In this document: positions 34,557 to 44,355 of the stretch, one piece after another | How the letters are laid out: each line of letters opens with the position of its first letter | How positions within the stretch are numbered: the first letter of the stretch is position 1 | From: AP-15 sp963775875 | Lineage (GTDB): Bacteria > Pseudomonadota > Alphaproteobacteria > ATCC43930 > CGMCC-115725 | Reading direction: 5' to 3' | NCBI GenBank assembly: GCA_963775875.1 | Contig: CAVZKP010000024.1 | Location: 20,090 to 84,089, forward strand | Length of the DNA: 64,000 nt | Translations under genes and position numbers: made by a program | The notes under the pieces: generated by a model | Told to the model about the DNA's origin: nothing | Seen by the model: the letters and a program-made list of their open reading frames with translations, nothing else | The model's database searches: none

Positions 34557-36420
34557 GATCGCGTCGGCGGCCTTTTCCGCGGCCATGTAGACCGCGCTGG
34601 CGATGAAAAAGCCCGGAATTCGCGGGAACACCGAAGCGTCGACCACCCGCAATCCTTCCGCACCGTGGACGCGAAAGTCGCCGCCGATGACCCCACCACC
34701 GTCGCGCGGCCCGATCGCGCAGGTGCACGAGGCGTGGTGTCCCCAGGCCCGGCTGCGCACGAATTCTTTGAGCTGGTCGTCCGTTTGCAGCGCATCGCCC
34801 GGCTGTTCCTCGGCGGCGATTTTGCCGTCGGCCTTCAGCTGTGCCGTCAGCTTGCGGACAAAGCGGATGCCAGCGACCACCGAATCGAGATCCTCTCCGG
34901 ACGCGTCGCTGCCTTCCTCGAAATAGTGGAAGTTGATGAGCGGCGTATCCCGCGGATCAGCCGAGCGCAGACGGACCTCGCCGGCGCGGTTTTGTGTGTG
35001 CGCCTTGAGGATTGCCCAGGTCAGGTAATTGGGCTTGGTCACTTCCAGCGAGGAGTAGCCGGGGAAATAGCCGCCAAACAGGCCAAGCAGCGCGAAACAG
35101 AACAGATCGGGCAGCGGCCGCTCGGGCCGTGATTTAAGGATCGCCGCCAAAACCGCGCCGTTGCTCGCATAGACGCCGCCATGCCCGGCCGCCCATTCCC
35201 GATATTGCGGGTCGCCGCGGCCAAAGGTGGCGCCGTCGAGGATCTTCCAGCGCTCGAAATTCATGCGGTTGACGACGCCGACTTCGTAGCGGTCCTGGAG
35301 GTTCCGGCCGACCCCAGACAGTTCGATCCGCACCGGAATGCCGAGCGGCTCCAGCACGTCGCGCCGCCCGATGCCGGACAGCATCAGCAGTTGCGGCGTA
35401 TTGAACGCGCCGCCGCTGAGGATGACCTCGCGCGTCGCCTCGGCGCGCATCGGCACGCCCGCCGAGGTTGCAGGCTGGCCGTGAGCGCGGTAGAGCCTCT
35501 CGCCTTTAAGGTATTCGACCCCGGTCGCCCGGTTATTGCCGTCGAGGATGATTCGGGTGACCAGCGCGTCGAGTTCCAGATGCAGCCGGTCCGGGTATTG
35601 CTGCGCGGTTTCCAGCACCCGCTCCCGCGCACCCATGCGGCGGTGGTCGCGCGTCGTCAGCGGCGTATAGCGTAGCACCGACCGCGTTCTCGGCGACGAG
35701 CCGCCAATCGTTCGGGTCGGCCTTCGCCTCGATCAGGTCGAGCAGCTTTTCGATCGGCTGGCCGATGTCGTCGAACGCCTTGGCGGCCGAGTCCAGCAAC
35801 ACCTGGACCAGCGCGAAATCGCCGAGTGCGGCTTCGGGAATGGCCTTCTCGGAATGGAGCCAGCCGTCCCAGCCGTGGCGCGACGGGTTCGGCCCGACCT
35901 TGGCCAAGGCGCGCTCGACCGGCCGGTGATGGCAGTTTTCAAGCCGCATGAAATATCGCCGCATCGCCTCCGCATTCCACGAGCGGTCGCCGGTGAGCCG
36001 GGCGATCTCGTCCCAATCGGCATTGTGCGGGTAGACCAGGATCATCGCGTTGTGCGCGGTGCAGCCGCCCAGGGTGCCGGCGCGCGGATAGAGCACGCCA
36101 TCGACCGGCTGGCCGCGGTAGCTGCGTACGTATTTAGGGTCCTTCGCCTGCATCGCCTCGTCGGCGTAGTGGCGGACGAAGAAATCCCAGCGCATCGCAT
36201 CGTTCTCGGAGGCGAAACCGTGGAACGAGGGCACGTCATAATCGTCGGGCAGGCGGTTGATGTCTGGCTGATAGTCATTGCTGCCGGAGAGCCGGCGCGG
36301 GTCGCCGCCGGCTTCGAGCAGAAGCACGTGCCGGCCCGCCTCGGCCAGCCGTGCGGCCAGAGTTCCGCCGCCGGCACCGGAGCCAACGACGACATACTCG
36401 TACGCGTTACCGCCGTTCAT
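34545..36420 (-). CDS. GMC-family FAD oxidoreductase (frameshifted)
   Basis: A GMC flavoprotein split into two frames. The N-terminal part (36420 to about 35690) has VVVGSGAGGGTLAARLAEAG (FAD dinucleotide motif), YPRAGTLGGCTAHNAMI and DPNDWRLVAENAVG. The rest (about 35678 to 34545) continues as LRYTPLTTRDHRRMGARERV, has the GMC signature GGAFNTPQLLMLSGIG and ends with WGHHASCTCAIG, the active-site His region. Reading must skip one base near 35684; the total length then fits one product of about 625 residues. It is 20 bp downstream of the dihaem cytochrome gene, the likely electron acceptor. Either a consensus indel or a young pseudogene. Confidence 0.75.
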
Positions 36421-36440
36421 CGTGCCTGTCCGTTCGGCCG

Positions 36441-38879
36441 CTAAAAGGTCTTGAGGTAGGCGATCAGGGCATTCTTGTCAGCGTCGTTGAGCCTGGAGCC
36501 GAAATAGTGGCCGCGATTGACGACGTAGTCCGGACATTTGCTGAGCGCGAACAGCTGCTCCCCGACATTGGCGAAGATCTGGCGGGCCTGCTCGTCGGTG
36601 GCGTTCTTTGGCAACGCCCGCAGATCGTGGACCAGCCGAAAGACGGCGGCGACCACCTTCTTGTCATGGGCCAGGTGCTGGACAAGCCCGGGCTCCTCTG
36701 GCAGCGGGTCGAAATTCGCCAGCAGGTCGACCGGCGTGCCGGCCGGGATCGGACCGATCTCGATCCCCTTCTCGTCAAAGACCGGCACCGCGAGGTTCAG
36801 CACCGCCTGCGCTTTTTTGATCGCGTCGGGCAGATAGCCGGTCGGAATCCGCAGCCAGCTCGTCACCGTCGTGCGATCGATGACGCCGGGAATTTTGTCG
36901 CCAAACACCGCATCTTTGTCGCGTTTCTCCGGCCATAGCATCTGGGTAATCGAGTCCTGGAACGAGGCCATCCGAGACTGGACCGATGGGCTGGCCTCGA
37001 ACTTTCCGACGCTATTGTTGAGTAGATAGGGTGCGGTCGCCCATAAGCTGACCAGGGAAGGAACGCGCGTGTAGCCGCGTCCGCCGGCCGGCATTCGATA
37101 TGACCGCGGCTTGCCGGTGAACGGGTCGTAGACGGTGATGGTGCCGACCGATGGCAGCGATTTGTACGAGGCCGAGGAGAAATTGTCCCAGATGTTCCCG
37201 CCGATCGCGTTGGTGGCGAGCGGGCTGCAGGCGTTCGTCTGCAACAAGGTCACCGGCACGCGGGCATCGTTCGACAGATAGTTGTCGGTGAGAAAATCGC
37301 TTGCCTGAACGATCTGGCGCATCCTGGTGTGGAAATCGTCGGTTTTTGTCCAGGCCCAATACCGGTTCCAGCATTCGAGATAATGCGGGCCGATGCAGGC
37401 GCCAAGACTGGCGTTCGCCGGCGGATCGGGCGCCTTGCTCGAATGACAGGCCGCGCAATTGTCGGCAAAGACCAGCTTGCCCTGCTGAACTGTGGCCGGC
37501 GGGTCGTTCAGATAGGCGCTGCCGCCGGGAGCGTTCTTTAGCTGGTGCGGATAGGAAGCCTTCAGCAGGAACAACGCCATATCGGGGGTCTGCGCCTCGG
37601 TCGCCTGCCAATACGACGAATTCGCCCGCGCCGTCGTGATCTGGATCGGTGTCACCGTCTTGCCGCCCAGCACCGGGTTGAAATGGCGCAGCCATTCTTC
37701 GCTGAACAGGCCGATGTTGAGATAGACCCGATTCAATGCCCCGAGCGCTCCGACCGAATCGGAGCCGTCCTTCAACACGTGCGGGGTCCAGACCGTGTTC
37801 GGCGTCTGAAAAAACTGGGTTAGCGGGCCGCTGCTGACAAAGTCGTTGAACTGCTTGTTGGCGAGATTGTCCTGACCCAGGGTCTCCCGTCCCAACCGCT
37901 TAGCCAATTCGAGCCGCGGCAAGAGGTCGTAGACCGCGTTCATCGTGCGCGGGTTGTTGATGTTGTCGGTCGAAACCAGCGAGGTGTCGAGCGATCCCGG
38001 CCGCGCGGTGTGCAGGACCTGGAACAGGAAATTCGAGGGGTCGGCGTTCCATGCCAGGATGCGGTCGACCCAGAAGTATTGCGCGCCAGCGGTCGAGCTC
38101 AGATTTTCCCATTTGGGCGCATCGGGGTTGGCCGGCGGCTTTTCCGGATTGGCGCTGACATGGCAGAAGCCGCAGGACATGCCGACCCGGTAGGGACGCA
38201 CCAGATCCTTCGACAAGTAATAGCTGGGGTCGTTGTAGAATCGCTGCGGGTCCCAGCGTTTTGCCGCGGCTTCGTCGAAAGCGGGGTTGGGGAACAGGCG
38301 CAACCCGACGATACCGGTCGGCTCGCCGTAATACGATCCGGCTGGAAGATTCTTGCCGCGCGCACCGACCGCTACGCCGGGGTATTTGGTCGCATTGGCA
38401 AACGGATCGGGCGGGCAATTCGGGCTGCGCTGGTCGAGCCACAACCCGTAATGCTGCGGATCGGGGCCGGTGGCCTTGGTGAAGCATGGCTCGTTGACCA
38501 GCCCCAAATACTCCCAGCGGTTGTCGCGGCTGTATTTGAGGCCGGGATAGGAGGACAGGATCTTTAGGAGATCGAACGACCCGAAGGTCAGGTTTGTCAG
38601 CTTGTCCCACAGCCGGTCGTCGCCGCCGGTCCAAACCAGCCACATATTTCGGCCCTTGACCTCATCGGGGCTCAGCTGGATACCGCCATCCATATCGTGG
38701 AAATAATCCTCGTCGGCCGCTGGCAGGGTCGATGCGGCGCGCCCCGCCTGGCGGGCCTCGTCCACGACCTTTTGCGCTTGCGCCTGGCCGGCAAATCCGG
38801 CGCAGGCGAACCCGGCGCAGGCGAAAGCGAGCCACCACGCCGGAACCAGGCGCGTCACCGTTGCAGAAAATTTTCGCAT
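36441..38879 (-). CDS. Periplasmic dihaem c-type cytochrome (large)
   Basis: An 812-residue exported protein. A signal peptide ends near residue 36 (AGFAGQAQA). Two haem-attachment motifs are visible: CGFCH near residue 240 and CAACH near residue 480, the latter starting a cytochrome-c-like domain (GKLVFADNCAACHS). Large stretches between them are not assigned to a family. The C-terminal part (LNDADKNALIAYLKTF) resembles the end of cytochrome c domains. ATG 38879 is chosen; GTG 38885 is also possible, both after GGGGG. It lies upstream of the GMC flavoprotein gene, suggesting that it takes electrons from that enzyme in the periplasm. Confidence 0.82.
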   Translation of the reverse strand: MRKFSATVTRLVPAWWLAFACAGFACAGFAGQAQAQKVVDEARQAGRAASTLPAADEDYFHDMDGGIQLSPDEVKGRNMWLVWTGGDDRLWDKLTNLTFGSFDLLKILSSYPGLKYSRDNRWEYLGLVNEPCFTKATGPDPQHYGLWLDQRSPNCPPDPFANATKYPGVAVGARGKNLPAGSYYGEPTGIVGLRLFPNPAFDEAAAKRWDPQRFYNDPSYYLSKDLVRPYRVGMSCGFCHVSANPEKPPANPDAPKWENLSSTAGAQYFWVDRILAWNADPSNFLFQVLHTARPGSLDTSLVSTDNINNPRTMNAVYDLLPRLELAKRLGRETLGQDNLANKQFNDFVSSGPLTQFFQTPNTVWTPHVLKDGSDSVGALGALNRVYLNIGLFSEEWLRHFNPVLGGKTVTPIQITTARANSSYWQATEAQTPDMALFLLKASYPHQLKNAPGGSAYLNDPPATVQQGKLVFADNCAACHSSKAPDPPANASLGACIGPHYLECWNRYWAWTKTDDFHTRMRQIVQASDFLTDNYLSNDARVPVTLLQTNACSPLATNAIGGNIWDNFSSASYKSLPSVGTITVYDPFTGKPRSYRMPAGGRGYTRVPSLVSLWATAPYLLNNSVGKFEASPSVQSRMASFQDSITQMLWPEKRDKDAVFGDKIPGVIDRTTVTSWLRIPTGYLPDAIKKAQAVLNLAVPVFDEKGIEIGPIPAGTPVDLLANFDPLPEEPGLVQHLAHDKKVVAAVFRLVHDLRALPKNATDEQARQIFANVGEQLFALSKCPDYVVNRGHYFGSRLNDADKNALIAYLKTF

Positions 38880-39068
38880 CACCACCCCCGTGGTTCGACG
38901 CGGCCTCCAGCTCCTCGACGACCGCAGCGCGAATTAACCATAGCGGATTTCCCCGAAAAATCCGAATTTCGTGGAGCAGGCCATGCACTCGCTGCCGTGC
39001 CAAGCCATAAAAGCGGCGTCCAGGGGCCTCGCGACCCCTGGCTTCATCCGCGTGCAGCGGCCTCAAGC

Positions 39069-40715
39069 TCAGTTTGCTGGCGATTTCAGCGCGGCCAGAA
39101 GCTTCGCGCCGTCCGGCACGCCCCAGCCGGAGCAGGCATCCCACCCCGGCCCCGCCTGGAACTGCCCATCGAGCAGTCCGTCGGTATCGTTGTTGCCGCT
39201 GGTTATGTCGCGCAATATGCCGGCCGGCCCGATCGTGGCGTAGAGCAGCGCGTTGAAATTACCGGCGCGTGCACCGGTCAGCGCGTTGATCCGGGTGATC
39301 AGGCTCGCCCACAGCGGCGCCGCCGCACTGGTGCCGCCGACGATCCCCAGCTTGCCGCCATTCATGACCAGATAGCCGGTATTTGGGTCGGCGTTGGCGG
39401 CAACGTCGGGGATTGCGCGGCCAGCAAAGTTGCCTGGGTTGATCGAGCGCGGCACTTTGCCCTCCTGCCAGCTCGGCACCGGGGTGACGTCGCTAATCCC
39501 GCCGCCGCCACCGCTGCCGGGACCGTCGTTCCATACTACCTCGGTAACCGCCATCTGCCCGTTGGCGGCTTTGCGCGCGTGCAGGGTGGTGCCGCCGACC
39601 GCCAGCGCGTAGGGGCTTGTCGCCGGGAAGTTTACGTGAGCGTGGCCGTCCTGAACCTGCGCCTCGGAGCCGTCGTCGCCGGTCGAGATGCAAACGGTGA
39701 TACCGAGCTGTGCCACCGCCAGGAGACTCTGGTTGACGTGGTCGATGGCCGCAGCCGACCACAAAATTCCGTTGTTGAATGGCTGGTTTTCGTCCCATCC
39801 CCAGCTGACCGATAGGACCGCGGGATCGTTAGCCGAATCATTGATTACCGTGCTTAAGACGTCGACCAGGCCCTTTTCGTCGAAGGTCGAGAAATAGACC
39901 GCGACCTTGGCCCCTCCTGCGAGCGCACCAGCGACATCGACATCGAGCATGACCTCCCCGGTCGAATCGGGATCGGCGGCGGGATCGGTGCCGACGCCAT
40001 CGACGGCGACGATCTGAATGCTGGGCGCTGGTACGCCGATCTTTTGGAAATAGGCGGTGACGTCGGATTGCTCGACCCCGCCGCCGAATTCCAGCAGGCC
40101 GATACACTGGCTGCTGGCGTCGGCATCGGGGAAATTATAAATCGCCGCGAGTTCGGTCGGGACGAACCACGGCCGCGACTGCGAGCCCGATGGCATGCGC
40201 GCGTCGATCGTTTGCCGCCGTCGCGGCAGGCGGTGCATGACGCGCTGGTTGTTGAGACCGAAGACGCCGGTGATCGCGTCGCCAATATCGGTCGGAAGCA
40301 TGACCGGCCCGGTGCGGGCATGAAAATCGCCGAGCTTGGGATGGCTGTAGTCGAACAGCTTGACGCCAAAGGCGTCGCTGATATCGGCAACGGTGCCGCC
40401 GAGCCCGAGCCGGGCCGAGGCGGGCTCGTTTCGGGTCACCACCAGATGGTGCGCCGCGGCGAATTTCTCGATCGCGTCGACCGCGGCCGGGTCCGAGCCG
40501 AATTCATTGCGCAGCTGGTCGCGGGTCATGTAGGTGCGCTCGCCCGGCCGCTTGGCGTCGAGCGCGGACAGGTCGGGAAGCTGTTTTCGCCGGCGCACGC
40601 CGACCGTCAGCTCGAGCCAGCGGTTGGGGTTGGTTCTCCGCTTGGCCACTGAACCCGGCGGCAGATGATGCAAACTGTTGGCGAGCACGCGCCGATTGGC
40701 GGTGGGGCTCCTCAT
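39069..40715 (-). CDS. Sedolisin (S53) family serine-carboxyl peptidase
   Basis: A 548-residue kumamolisin-like protease, active at low pH. The N-terminal pro-domain (about 1-170) contains YMTRDQLRNEFGSDPAAV and LLPTDIGDAITGVFGL-like sequence. The catalytic domain has STGEVMLDVDVAG (Glu and Asp of the triad), VSWGWDE and the nucleophile loop GGTSAAAPLW. A C-terminal DITSGNNDTDG-type calcium site follows. There is no clear signal peptide, as in several kumamolisins. ATG 40715 is preferred, with AAGGAGT upstream. Confidence 0.92.
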   Translation of the reverse strand: MRSPTANRRVLANSLHHLPPGSVAKRRTNPNRWLELTVGVRRRKQLPDLSALDAKRPGERTYMTRDQLRNEFGSDPAAVDAIEKFAAAHHLVVTRNEPASARLGLGGTVADISDAFGVKLFDYSHPKLGDFHARTGPVMLPTDIGDAITGVFGLNNQRVMHRLPRRRQTIDARMPSGSQSRPWFVPTELAAIYNFPDADASSQCIGLLEFGGGVEQSDVTAYFQKIGVPAPSIQIVAVDGVGTDPAADPDSTGEVMLDVDVAGALAGGAKVAVYFSTFDEKGLVDVLSTVINDSANDPAVLSVSWGWDENQPFNNGILWSAAAIDHVNQSLLAVAQLGITVCISTGDDGSEAQVQDGHAHVNFPATSPYALAVGGTTLHARKAANGQMAVTEVVWNDGPGSGGGGGISDVTPVPSWQEGKVPRSINPGNFAGRAIPDVAANADPNTGYLVMNGGKLGIVGGTSAAAPLWASLITRINALTGARAGNFNALLYATIGPAGILRDITSGNNDTDGLLDGQFQAGPGWDACSGWGVPDGAKLLAALKSPAN

Positions 40716-40846
40716 CGCAATACTCCTTGCTTCGTCACCCAAAGGTCGGCTTCGTTGGGCGAAGCCAAAGCTATATCCGAGCGATTGCGGCGTAGTGTGA
40801 ACCAGCTCTCACCCGTGCAAGTTTGCTGGTTGGCGAGATCGGAGGA

Positions 40847-41695
40847 TCAGGGCCCGGCCGCAGCTTCGAGCTTCTCGCGCAGCCGCGTGAGGTTATAGCC
40901 GAGCGCGAGATACGGTCCCCAGGCGGTTCGAGCCGCGGCGTAGGCGACCCAATCGGCAGCGTGACGCTCCCGAAGATAGGCGGTCACCGCCGAATTGACC
41001 GGGATGCGGCTGAAATCGTGCAGCAACAACCGGCAATGGGCGGCGGCATAGGGGCCGATGCCGGGGAGGCCGATAAGGTAGCCGTAGTCCGGCCGGCCTT
41101 CGCCGTTCCGGTCAATGACACGGTCCTCCAGCATCCGGTGCGTGGCTGCGACGACGGTCGTCGCGCGAAAGCCGAGCCTGGCGCGCTCGCGCAGCCGCGA
41201 CTCGCCATAATCGAGCAACGCCTCGGGTCCCGGAAAGCCGCCGCCCCCAGGCTCGCCGACCAGCGCTGCCGCCATCCGGCAGGTCGACGACCAGCTAATG
41301 TTGATGGTCAAGACGGTCTTGACGAAATCTTCGTAGAAAGACGAGCAGCGCAACATCCGGCCGCCGCCCTGCGTTATCAGCTCCGCGTCGCCGCCAAGCA
41401 CGCCTATCGCCTCCGCCGGTTCCCAATCGGCCGACAACCACCGCCGCACACGGCGCTGGATCGCTTCGTCGTCGGCCGCGCGGAAGCCGTCGCAGCGGAT
41501 GATGATGGCGCAGCGGTCGCGTTGGGCAACCGCGATCGTGCCGAGCCGGCTGCCGATCCAGTCTTGCCGCGCGAGGATTCCGTGCTCCGGGTCCCAGCGC
41601 CACGGCGCCAGATGGGCCCAGCCGTGGCTCGCGACAGTCAGCGGGAGGTCAATCGGCGTCGGCAGCCGCAGAAGGATCTCGCCAGCGCTACTCAC
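40847..41695 (-). CDS. HhH-GPD DNA glycosylase-like protein lacking the usual catalytic Asp
   Basis: A 282-residue protein. The C-terminal half has a helix-hairpin-helix motif (LIGLPGIGPYAAAHC), and the middle TVLTINISWSSTCRMAAALV resembles the glycosylase fold of 3-methyladenine or 8-oxoguanine glycosylases. Where family members usually have a conserved catalytic Asp after the HhH (PxDSxV), this protein reads IPVNSAV, with Asn. No iron-sulfur Cys cluster is seen. The start is a GTG. It lies just downstream of metY on the same strand, 26 bp away. Either a divergent enzyme or a DNA-binding, non-catalytic relative. Confidence 0.65.
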   Translation of the reverse strand: MSSAGEILLRLPTPIDLPLTVASHGWAHLAPWRWDPEHGILARQDWIGSRLGTIAVAQRDRCAIIIRCDGFRAADDEAIQRRVRRWLSADWEPAEAIGVLGGDAELITQGGGRMLRCSSFYEDFVKTVLTINISWSSTCRMAAALVGEPGGGGFPGPEALLDYGESRLRERARLGFRATTVVAATHRMLEDRVIDRNGEGRPDYGYLIGLPGIGPYAAAHCRLLLHDFSRIPVNSAVTAYLRERHAADWVAYAAARTAWGPYLALGYNLTRLREKLEAAAGP

Positions 41696-41721
41696 ATCTC
41701 CGCCGTTGCGCGAAGCGCGGC

Positions 41722-43017
41722 TCAGGCGGCGTCGAGCGCCTGGCCTAGATCGGCGAGGATGTCATCCGGGTGTTCGATCCCGATCGACAAGCGCACGTAA
41801 TCGTCGGTGACCCCGGTCTGTAGCTGTTCTTCGGGCGACAGCTGCGAGTGCGTCGTCGAGGCCGGGTGGATCGCCAGGCTGCGCGAATCGCCGATATTGG
41901 CGACATGGTAAAACATCTGCAGCGCATCGATAAAGCGCCGCCCGGCATCGCGCCCGCCTTTCAGCTCAAAGCCTAGCAGGCCGCCATAGCCGCCATTGAG
42001 GTACGCGTCGGCGCGCCGCCTGGCCTCGCCGGTCATCAGGCTTGGATGGATCACGCGCGTGACCTTGGGGTGCTCGCACAGGAACTTGGCGGCGGCGGCC
42101 GCATTGGCGCAGTGCGCACGCATCCGCAATGGCAGAGTCTCGAGGCCTTGGATGAACAGGAACGCGTTGAACGGGCTCATCGGGGCACCAAGATCGCGCA
42201 ACAGGGTCACCCGCATCTTCAAAATATAGGCGATCGGCCCTAACGGCTTGACCGCCTGCGTCCAGACCGCACCGTGATAGCTGGGGTCGGGCTGGTTCAA
42301 GAGTGGAAAGCGGGCGGCATGCTTCTCCCAATCAAAGTTGCCGCCGTCGATGACGATGCCGCCGATCGAGGTGCCGTGCCCGCCGATGTACTTGGTCGTC
42401 GAATGCATGACCACGGCCGCACCGTGGTCGAGCGGCCGGCACAGCACGGGGGCGGCCGTGTTGTCAACGATCAGCGGAACGCCCTGCTCACGCCCGATCT
42501 TGGCGACTTCGGCGATCGGAAAGACCTCAAGCTTGGGGTTGGGCAGGGTCTCGGCATAATAGCATCGGGTTTTTGCGTCGGTCGCCCGCCGGAAATTCTC
42601 CGGATCGGCCGGATCGACAAAGCGGACCTCCATGCCCATCGTCTTCATCATCGTATTGAGAAAGAGGTTCCAGGTCCCGCCGTAAAGATCTGTCGAACTA
42701 ACGAAATTGTCACCTGCCTGGCAGATGTTCTGAACCGCGAACAAGGAGGCGGCCTGACCCGAGGCGAGCGCCAGTGCGGCCACCCCGCCTTCCAGTGCTG
42801 CGACTCGCTCTTCGAGCACTGCGTTGGTCGGGTTCATGATCCGCGTATAAATATTCCCCAGTTCGGCAAGCCCGAACAAATCGGCAGCATGCTGGCTATC
42901 GCGGAATTGGTAGCTGGTCGTCTGATAGATCGGCACAGCGACGGCAGTTGTCGTCGGGTCGCTGCGGTATCCGGCATGGAGCACGAGGGTTTCCGGATGC
43001 TGGCTCTTGGTCGGCAT
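41722..43017 (-). CDS. metY: O-acetylhomoserine sulfhydrylase
   Basis: PLP enzyme forming homocysteine from O-acetylhomoserine and sulfide. The 431-residue product from ATG 43017 has IYTRIMNPTNAVLEER, the ASGQAA and STDLYGGT phosphate-binding segments, the PLP lysine in MHSTTKYIGGHG (Lys209) and the C-terminal SRSLAIHPASTTHSQL typical of MetY. ATG 43017 has GGAGAACGAA upstream; the other ATG at 43029 lies inside that site. No SAM-type riboswitch could be recognised in the 155 bp upstream. Confidence 0.93.
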   Translation of the reverse strand: MPTKSQHPETLVLHAGYRSDPTTTAVAVPIYQTTSYQFRDSQHAADLFGLAELGNIYTRIMNPTNAVLEERVAALEGGVAALALASGQAASLFAVQNICQAGDNFVSSTDLYGGTWNLFLNTMMKTMGMEVRFVDPADPENFRRATDAKTRCYYAETLPNPKLEVFPIAEVAKIGREQGVPLIVDNTAAPVLCRPLDHGAAVVMHSTTKYIGGHGTSIGGIVIDGGNFDWEKHAARFPLLNQPDPSYHGAVWTQAVKPLGPIAYILKMRVTLLRDLGAPMSPFNAFLFIQGLETLPLRMRAHCANAAAAAKFLCEHPKVTRVIHPSLMTGEARRRADAYLNGGYGGLLGFELKGGRDAGRRFIDALQMFYHVANIGDSRSLAIHPASTTHSQLSPEEQLQTGVTDDYVRLSIGIEHPDDILADLGQALDAA

Positions 43018-43172
43018 TTCGTTCTCCATCGGAGGGCGCAAGGGCGCACTCTGCCACGGGCGAGGCCGCGGGTTAAGCCGGTTTCGCGCCCTTCGGTACA
43101 CCCCGTGATCCGTACGGGTACAGCCGGCGCCGCTGCGGTGTTGGCCCGGTATGGTATTCTCCGGCCTGCCTT

Positions 43173-43355
43173 ATGTCCACGAAGCCTGAAACTGACAGCC
43201 CACCCGACCTGGGCCTACCCGATCCGGGTAACGCCGCATTTCGCGCGCTCGCCACAAAATGCACCGCCTGTCCGCTCCACCGAACTGCTGCCGAAACAAT
43301 ATTCGGCGAGGTCCGGCGCGGGCTCGGCGCATTCAGCGCAAGTTCGGCGCCATGA
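43173..43355 (+). pseudogene. N-terminal remnant of a type-4/UdgX-like uracil-DNA glycosylase
   Basis: A 60-codon reading frame whose middle reads ALATKCTACPLHRTAAETIFGE. This follows the N-terminus of family-4/UdgX uracil-DNA glycosylases: a CxxC pair of the 4Fe-4S site, then PL and the T-x-FGE segment. The expected continuation (GEQPGDQED and following) is missing in all frames, and the next gene starts 98 bp on. It looks like a fragment left by a deletion; the identification rests on about 22 residues. Confidence 0.4.
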
Positions 43356-43452
43356 AAACCGCGGCATGATCGGGGATTTGCGCAAGGTCGCGATGGTGCC
43401 GACATACTCGCGCGGGCCGGCCCGTGGGCGCGGCAGGCCACGGGAGAAGCCG

Positions 43453-43689
43453 ATGGGTTCGAAATCTACCTGGGCGGCAGCGGTCGCCGCATTCGCCGCC
43501 GTCATCGCGGTGGCGGTCGTGGTCGCAATATTTTGGAGCGGGCTCGGCGCCTCGCAGATCAGCCTCGTTGGCTGGCTGGCGATGATCTTCGGGGTGATCG
43601 CCACCCTGGGGCTCGGTATCGGGTTGATGGCGCTGATGTTCATCAGCAACCGGGGCGGCTATGACGAAGGCGGCCGCCGGGATTGCTGA
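43453..43689 (+). CDS. Small membrane protein, two helices
   Basis: A 78-residue protein with two predicted membrane helices (AAAVAAFAAVIAVAVVVAIF and LVGWLAMIFGVIATLGLGIG). A short loop separates them and the C-terminus is charged. GGGAGAAG lies just before the ATG. No family is recognised with certainty. It is followed 204 bp later by an XRE regulator gene. Confidence 0.6.
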   Translation: MGSKSTWAAAVAAFAAVIAVAVVVAIFWSGLGASQISLVGWLAMIFGVIATLGLGIGLMALMFISNRGGYDEGGRRDC

Positions 43690-43893
43690 GCCGATTCGCC
43701 CGCCAGGTTCGCAATCGATCATGCCGAAATGCGGCCACCGGGAAAAAACGGCCATTGCCGGAGGCCTGTACTCAACCTGTGCTTAAGTCTGCCGTTACTG
43801 GCGCTCGCGAATCGCCGCGAATTGCCGAATGCTGCTTGCACCTGGATGGATCCCGATGCAACGTGATAGGCCTGCTGCCACGAGGGGGGTGCA

Positions 43894-44355
43894 TTGAAGA
43901 ACTCGGCAACATCCATGGAAGAAACCAAACCGGCGCCTAAATACGGGCGCGGCACTGGTATCCCGAACCCGATCGACGTCCATGTCGGCAATCGCATCCG
44001 CATGCGCCGCCTGTTGCTGGGGATGAACCAGGAGACTCTCGCCAACGCGCTCGGCCTGACCTTCCAGCAGGTGCAAAAATACGAGGGTGGCGCCAATCGG
44101 GTCAGCGCCTCCCGGCTGTCGGCGATGGCTGAAATTCTTGGTGTGCCGATCTCGTATTTTTTCGGCGATCTGCGCCCGGACGACGCGGTGGTCAGTCCCG
44201 AGGATCAGCGCTGGCGCGACCACCTGCAGAGGCCGGAAACAATCGAATTCATCCGGCTTTATTATGCCATTCCCGACCCGAAAATTCGTCAGCAGTTCCT
44301 CGAAATGACCAAGACCCTCGCCGAATTCGGCCGAAGCCAAAATGTGAAGCCCTGA
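43894..44355 (+). CDS. XRE-family transcriptional regulator
   Basis: A 153-residue DNA-binding protein. The helix-turn-helix runs over about residues 30-85: VGNRIRMRRLLLGMNQETLANALGLTFQQVQKYEGGANRVSASRLSAMAEILGVPISYFF, a pattern common in alphaproteobacteria. A TTG at 43894 has AGGGGGG five bases upstream; the ATG at 43915 lacks a good site. It is paralogous to the regulator at 47858-48301. Confidence 0.88.
   Translation: MKNSATSMEETKPAPKYGRGTGIPNPIDVHVGNRIRMRRLLLGMNQETLANALGLTFQQVQKYEGGANRVSASRLSAMAEILGVPISYFFGDLRPDDAVVSPEDQRWRDHLQRPETIEFIRLYYAIPDPKIRQQFLEMTKTLAEFGRSQNVKP

Noticed and set aside
43018..43172. SAM-II or related riboswitch ahead of metY
   Set aside because: Known conserved SAM-II core elements are not seen on the minus strand in this 155-bp stretch.
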